This document shows, piece by piece, positions 59,696-64,000 of a stretch of DNA of 64,000 nt. The notes under the pieces are model-generated. The model was not told where the DNA came from. It did not search any database and worked only from the letters and a program-made list of their open reading frames with translations. The stretch comes from Mastigamoeba balamuthi (taxonomy: Eukaryota > Evosea > Mastigamoebida > Mastigamoebidae), in the NCBI GenBank assembly GCA_902651635.1, contig CACRSC010000001.1, forward strand, positions 404,325 to 468,324, in the 5' to 3' direction. The translations under genes were made by a program, and so were the position numbers. How positions within the stretch are numbered: the stretch's first letter is position 1; the number at the start of each line of letters is the position of its first letter.

Positions 59696-60967
59696 ATGAG
59701 CAAAGGCAAGCTGCTGACGGTCATCGTGCCCACGTACAACGAGAAGGGCAACATGCGCCCGCTGATCACGGGCGTCACGCAGGCGCTCGAGAGGCAGTCC
59801 ATCCCCCACGAGATCCTCGTCATGGACGACAACAGCCCCGACGGCACCGCCCAGGAGGTCTGCCCCTCCGCTCCCGCTGGGTCTCACAGCCGCGCCCGTC
59901 CAGTGCGAGAGGCTGCGGGCGACGTTCCCGCACCTGCGCTGCGTCGTGCGCACTCAGAACCGCGGCCTGAGCCCCTCGGTCATCGACGGCTTCCACGAGG
60001 TCCGGCAGCCCTCCGCTCCCCTCTCCCGGAGAGACGCCACGCGGCCTCCGCTCTGTAGGGACTGAGTGGTGGTGCTGCGCAGGCCAAGGGGGACGTGGTG
60101 CTGGTGATGGACGCGGACCTGAGCCACCCGGTGGAGGTGGTGCCCAAGCTCTACGCGCACGTGGCGAGCGGGGGCGCCGACATCGCCGTGGGCAGCAGGC
60201 ACTGCAAGGGCGGCGAGATTGCCGAGTGGCCGCTGCACAGGCGCGTCATCTCGTGGGGCGCGGCCCTGCTGGCGCGGCCGCTGTCGCCGTGCAGCGACCC
60301 CATGTCGGGCTTCTTCGCGTTCCGGCCGGCGGTCATCAAGGGCGCCAAGCTCAGCGCCGCGGGCTTCAAGATCCTGCTCGAGGTGCTCGTCAAGGGCGAC
60401 TGGAAGACGCTCAGGGAGGAGCCCATCACGTTCAAGGACCGCACCGTCGGCGAGTCCAAGCTGACGCGGGGCGTCATGGTCAGCTACGTGCTGCACCTCG
60501 CCAGCCTCTACCTCTACCCCGGCAGCGCCCCGCTGCTCAAGTTCCTCGCCATCGGGGCGCTCGGCGCCGCGCTCGACATCTCGCTCTTCACCGCGCTGCT
60601 CCCGCGCGTCGCCCAGGCCCTCGCCGGCCGCCAGCAGCAGCTGCAGCAGCTGCCCTTTGCCTGCGACGAGAGCCACGTGGCCCAGGCGCTCTCGTTCTGC
60701 GCCGCCGTGCTGTTCAACTTTGTGATGAACCGCCTGTGGACCTTTGGCGGCCGCGCGGGGAGGAGGGGCGCCTCTGCCTGCGGCCAGTTTGTCAAGTTTG
60801 TGGTGCTGGCCCTGCTGGCGCTCGCCACGCGCACGGTGCTCTTTGCCGAGGGCAAGCGCCGCCTGGGCGTCGAGGGGTTCCCGCACGTGCAGATACTGCT
60901 GGCCTGCGTGATTGTCGCGGTGACGGCCATCAACTTCCTCGGGTCCAAGTACTGGGCCTTCAAGTGA
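59696..60967 (+). CDS. Dolichol-phosphate mannose synthase fused to a GtrA-like membrane domain
   Basis: Makes dolichol-P-mannose on the cytosolic ER face for N-glycans, GPI anchors and O-mannose. Start ATG at 59696. The GT2 catalytic domain has LTVIVPTYNEKGNM, EILVMDDNSPDGTA, RTQNRGLSPSVIDGF, and VVLVMDADLSHPVEVVPKL (metal-binding DAD), then DPMSGFFAFRP and a DRTVGESKL motif. Two short introns lie in this part (59857-60085). The last third is a four-helix GtrA-type domain: LKFLAIGALGAALDISLFTA, QALSFCAAVLFNFVMNRLW, FVKFVVLALLALATRTVLF, and a final helix ending LGSKYWAFK. This two-domain form is common in archaea and bacteria. Animal and yeast enzymes instead use DPM2/3 or a single anchor. 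Confidence 0.9.
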
Positions 60968-61888
60968 TCTGGGATGGCTGCTGTGGCCGAGGTACAAAAG
61001 GAACAATGAATGCTTGAATTCTGTTCTGCGCTGTGTGCTGGCTTGGCTGTATTCCCTGGGCCGCGTGAATGTTCGGGGTGGTTGCACTTGGGCCCCGGTG
61101 GCACGTTGCCCTTGCTCCCCATGCCGGCGTCGGGTTCCGAAGCGAGTGTTTGGGCTCGGAGCTTCTTTCCTCTCCACGTCTGTGGTGCCCGACCGCTGAG
61201 AGGTCTTGAGGAAACATCTCGACCAACGATGTTATTGATGGTCTTGTCGGGATCAAGCGAAACCGTCTCCCAGGGGAAGCGGAATGCGTATACCGCACCT
61301 TGAGTTGTCCGAGCTCGTTACACCCCGGGGCGATGCCTGGTCTCGCTGGAGGTCTGTGATCTGGCCCCTCAATGTGATCCCGTCCTCCGATGTGCAACCT
61401 TGGGAGCAGACAGACATTCTGAAAGGGCGGGAGGAAGCACCCACGCCCGCATTGGTTCGGAGTGTCACCCATACGGCCCGACAGCCAACACAAAGCGTCA
61501 CGATGGGGGAGTGCGGGCAGCAACCCGTCCTCTTGACGCCCAATGGCGGCCTGCTGACGCGGGGGATCTCTCCGCCGAGCGAGGTGGACTCTTTGGCTCG
61601 CATCGGCGCTACACAGTCGAGCGGCGAACTGTGCACCAGACTGCGAACCTGACTGCAACTTGGCGTTGAGAGCGAACGGTGGTGGTGACGGCCTGACGTG
61701 GTGGGCCCGGATGCCGAACTGCGATGAGGTGTACGCTTCCCCCTTTCTTGCCCTCGTATCGGCCCAAAGATGACCGAAATCCAGATGACATCATCTGCGC
61801 CAGCACGTGCACCGCGTTCCTCCCATTTATTCAAACAGCGCTGCGTTCGCCGCACAGGGCACTCGCGCAGGACAAAAAAACGGTCCAA
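60968..61888. other. Intergenic region upstream of the LamG-domain gene
   Basis: About 920 bp. Several frames are open on both strands (for example 61284-61652 +) but none shows a motif, start context or codon bias of local exons. I see no gene, RNA gene or repeat ends. Confidence 0.45.
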
Positions 61889-64000
61889 ATGCGGCGTGCA
61901 CTCCTCGCAGCTCTGCTGTCGTCGGCGTGCCTGGGCGCCACCGTCACCGTGGCGTCGCGCTCGGGCCGCGCGTGCCTGTTCGAGCCCACGCTGGCGTCGT
62001 CGTCAGTGCCCGCGGCCATCGCCTCTGCCCCCGTCGTGGCCCGCGATGGCTCGGTCAACTTTACGGCCATGTCGATGGCCTACTGGTTCAGGGCAGAGGT
62101 CAGCCCCACGACGACTCTCTACCCCGTCCTCAGCTACGCCCAGGCCTCAGGCACAGGCCTGCCCTCGCCCAGCTCCAGGTACCCCCTTGTCCCTTTGCCC
62201 CCCGGGGCCCAGAGGGTCTCGTTTTGCCCCTTTCACTCTCCCTGGCTCGACCGCTGGCTGGGTCTCCCAGGCAGTGCACCTGCACGGCTCCACCAGTGCC
62301 ACCCACCCATTGGGTCCGGGACTGAATGAAGCGGGATGGGTGGGTGGTTTACGGGCCTCGGACTGTATGTCAGGCGGTTCTTTAATTCCTCTTTCATTTT
62401 GCCTCCGAGACCCGCAACGGGTTTTCAAGTGATTCCAGACCCGCTTTGCTCACGGTCGTGACCGCAGGGTGGCCAAGTACGCTGCCCTGGGCGGGCAGAG
62501 CACCGCGTACCTCGAGCTCGCCACCGTGTCGCCCAACAACCGCACCACCTACTCGCACACGGGCGTCAAGGCCGTCCGCGAGTGGGTCCACGTCGCCTCC
62601 ACCTGGGACGGCCACACGGGCCTCGTCACCCTCTTCGAGGTGCGTCCGAGCCAGCTTCGCCCGCGTGCCGCCCTGACACGCCACCGGTGCTCTCGCAGAA
62701 CGGCGAGGTGATCGCCAGGGGCACGGGCTTCAAGGGCGCGCTGCCCACGGGCAAGCAGTTCTTCTTCCCCGACATGCAGTGGGCCTCGCGGCTGTTCGGC
62801 CTGGCCGACGAGATCACCGCGTGGTCCGCCGCGCTGACCGAGGCGGAGGTCCGCAAGGTCGCCGGCGGCGACGTGGCTGTGCGCCAGGCGGACCTGATCC
62901 TGCGGATCCCCTGCGACGAGAGCGAGGACGAGGTCGACGACGCCAACGACACCGTGTACAACGCGGCGTCCAAGGAGCATCCCGCCACCGTCATCGGCCC
63001 GCACGTGCCCCGCGTGCCCTCGCAGGGCCCCAAGGCCGACGTCGGCTTCTCCGTCGTCGCGGTGAGCGCGGGCGCGCCCACGGACCTCGTGTTCCCCGAG
63101 GACGTGCACGTGACCTCGGCCTCCAAGGGCTCGTTCAGCGTCCAGGGCAAGACCGTCACGTACACGCCGCCGGCGGGGGGCCCGGGCACGGAGGGGGCGG
63201 TGCTCAAAACGTCGCTGGGGCATGTGTTCCTCGTGCCCAACACGCCGCCGGCCCCGAGGGACTTTGCCGTGTCGGTGCACGAGATGCAGACGGTCGTCCT
63301 GACGCCAGTCTTCTACTCGGGGCCCAAGCTCAGCCGCTGGTTCATGTACCAGACTGACGCCGAGGGTCAGTTCCTCACGGTCAAGGTCGCCGCGGTGCCC
63401 GCCGCCGGGAGGCTGTTCCAGTACGACGGGACGCCCATCACGGCCGCCGGGACGCTCGTGAGCGACACGATGTACAGGCTCAAGTTCAACGCGTCCGAGG
63501 ACGACTACGGCAAGAACGCCACCATCGTCTTCGATGTCTCCGACGGCGTCGACACGACGCAGTCGCACTACAAGCTGCACGTCGTCGAGCCCGTGGTCCT
63601 CCCGGCCCCCATCGGCATCAGCGTCGACAACGTGGCGTCCGAGGTCGCGCTGACGCTCGCGGACCACCTGGACCCGAGGCACAAGGCCGCGTTCATCATC
63701 ACCGACCCCCCAGAGCACGGCAAGCTGCTCGACGCCAGCGGCGCGGAGCTCGTGTACCGCCCGATGACTAGGTACGTCGCGCAGTGGGCGTCGGAGCTGG
63801 TCAACTTCAGCAGCGAGTACAACGACGACACGCACGAGGGCCACTACGGTGCCGTCAACGTGCTGGGCGCCCCGCAGCAGTGGCCCGAGGCCGACGGGTC
63901 CGTCCTCTCGTGGTCGGCCAAGGACCCCCCGGACGACCCCACCGCCCAGACGGACGAGTGGATCGTTGTGCGCTACGCCGAGGCCGTGCACCTCTCGAGG
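61889..64000 (+). CDS. Secreted or surface protein with LamG-like domain and cadherin-like repeats, cut by window edge
   Basis: Start ATG at 61889 with signal peptide MRRALLAALLSSACLGA. A concanavalin/LamG-type fold is split by introns near 62180-62468 and 62640-62698: MSMAYWFRAEVSP, STAYLELATVSPNNRT, REWVHVASTWDGHTGLVTL, LFGLADEITAWSAALTEAEV. From about 62960 on the protein is a series of beta-sandwich repeats (GFSVVAVSAGAP; VVLTPVFYSGPKLSRW; VVEPVVLPAPIGISVDN; PEHGKLLDASGAELVYRP), like the long bacterial- or amoebal-type surface proteins with cadherin-like units. The frame is open at 64000. A C-terminal membrane segment or kinase cannot be judged from here. Confidence 0.8.

Noticed and set aside
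61010-61750. Possible transposon or retroelement remnant in the long intergenic stretch
   Set aside because: No reverse transcriptase, integrase or transposase motif and no terminal repeats seen.
62549-63991. 480-codon - strand frame at the right edge
   Set aside because: Low-complexity shadow; the + strand has LamG and beta-sandwich motifs.

Overview
The window is nuclear DNA of a GC-rich, intron-bearing, anaerobic or microaerophilic flagellated protist. An Archamoeba such as Mastigamoeba is the best guess. The reasons are a pyruvate:ferredoxin oxidoreductase (PFOR), a serine hydroxymethyltransferase with a probable organellar presequence, ciliary genes (kinesin-9, a Tubby protein), and amoebozoan-type TKL kinases (a receptor kinase and an SH2-bearing SHK kinase). 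The species call is inference. Genes are packed on both strands with short introns (about 40-150 nt in most genes). Many introns begin GTGCG or GTACG.

Layout. 1-5.8 kb: 3' part of a beta-mannosidase (-), then a casein-kinase-1-like kinase (-). 5.8-17 kb (+): a PFOR fused to a GltD/NfnB-like flavoprotein, serine hydroxymethyltransferase, and eIF2B epsilon. 17-26.3 kb (-): kinesin-9, the nucleoporin NDC1, and a CUB/EGF receptor kinase. 26.7-32.8 kb (+): a TFIIF-beta/ELL-like nuclear protein and a GH51 alpha-L-arabinofuranosidase. 32.8-39.4 kb: a coiled-coil protein (-), then a secreted Cys-rich six-repeat protein, a LanC-like protein, an orphan RUS/DUF647 exon and a four-domain nucleoredoxin (+). 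39.6-46.6 kb: Tubby (-), ORC6 (+), PLAC8 (-), GnT-I (-), MRG-domain protein (-). 46.7-49 kb (+): a small basic protein and an RRM/RS/SPOC protein. 49.5-55.4 kb (-): SHK kinase, a CAP-Gly-DCN1 fusion, PEBP. 55.8-57 kb (+): a GPI-type thrombospondin-repeat protein. 57-59.2 kb (-): a 665-aa protein of PPW-type repeats. 59.7 kb to the end (+): dolichol-phosphate mannose synthase fused to GtrA, then the 5' part of a LamG-bearing surface protein.

The genes are a mixed housekeeping and surface set rather than one pathway. Loose links are anaerobic carbon metabolism (PFOR fusion, SHMT), the cilium (kinesin-9, Tubby), N-glycan synthesis (Dol-P-Man synthase, GnT-I) and turnover (beta-mannosidase), and signalling (four kinase or kinase-regulator genes).

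The most unusual items are the PFOR-GltD fusion (a possible one-polypeptide pyruvate:NADP+ oxidoreductase unrelated in design to known PNO), the CAP-Gly-DCN1 fusion, the PPW-repeat protein, and a scatter of AT-rich perfect or near-perfect inverted repeats in introns, leaders and one exon. I saw no tRNA, rRNA, CRISPR array or recognisable transposon.
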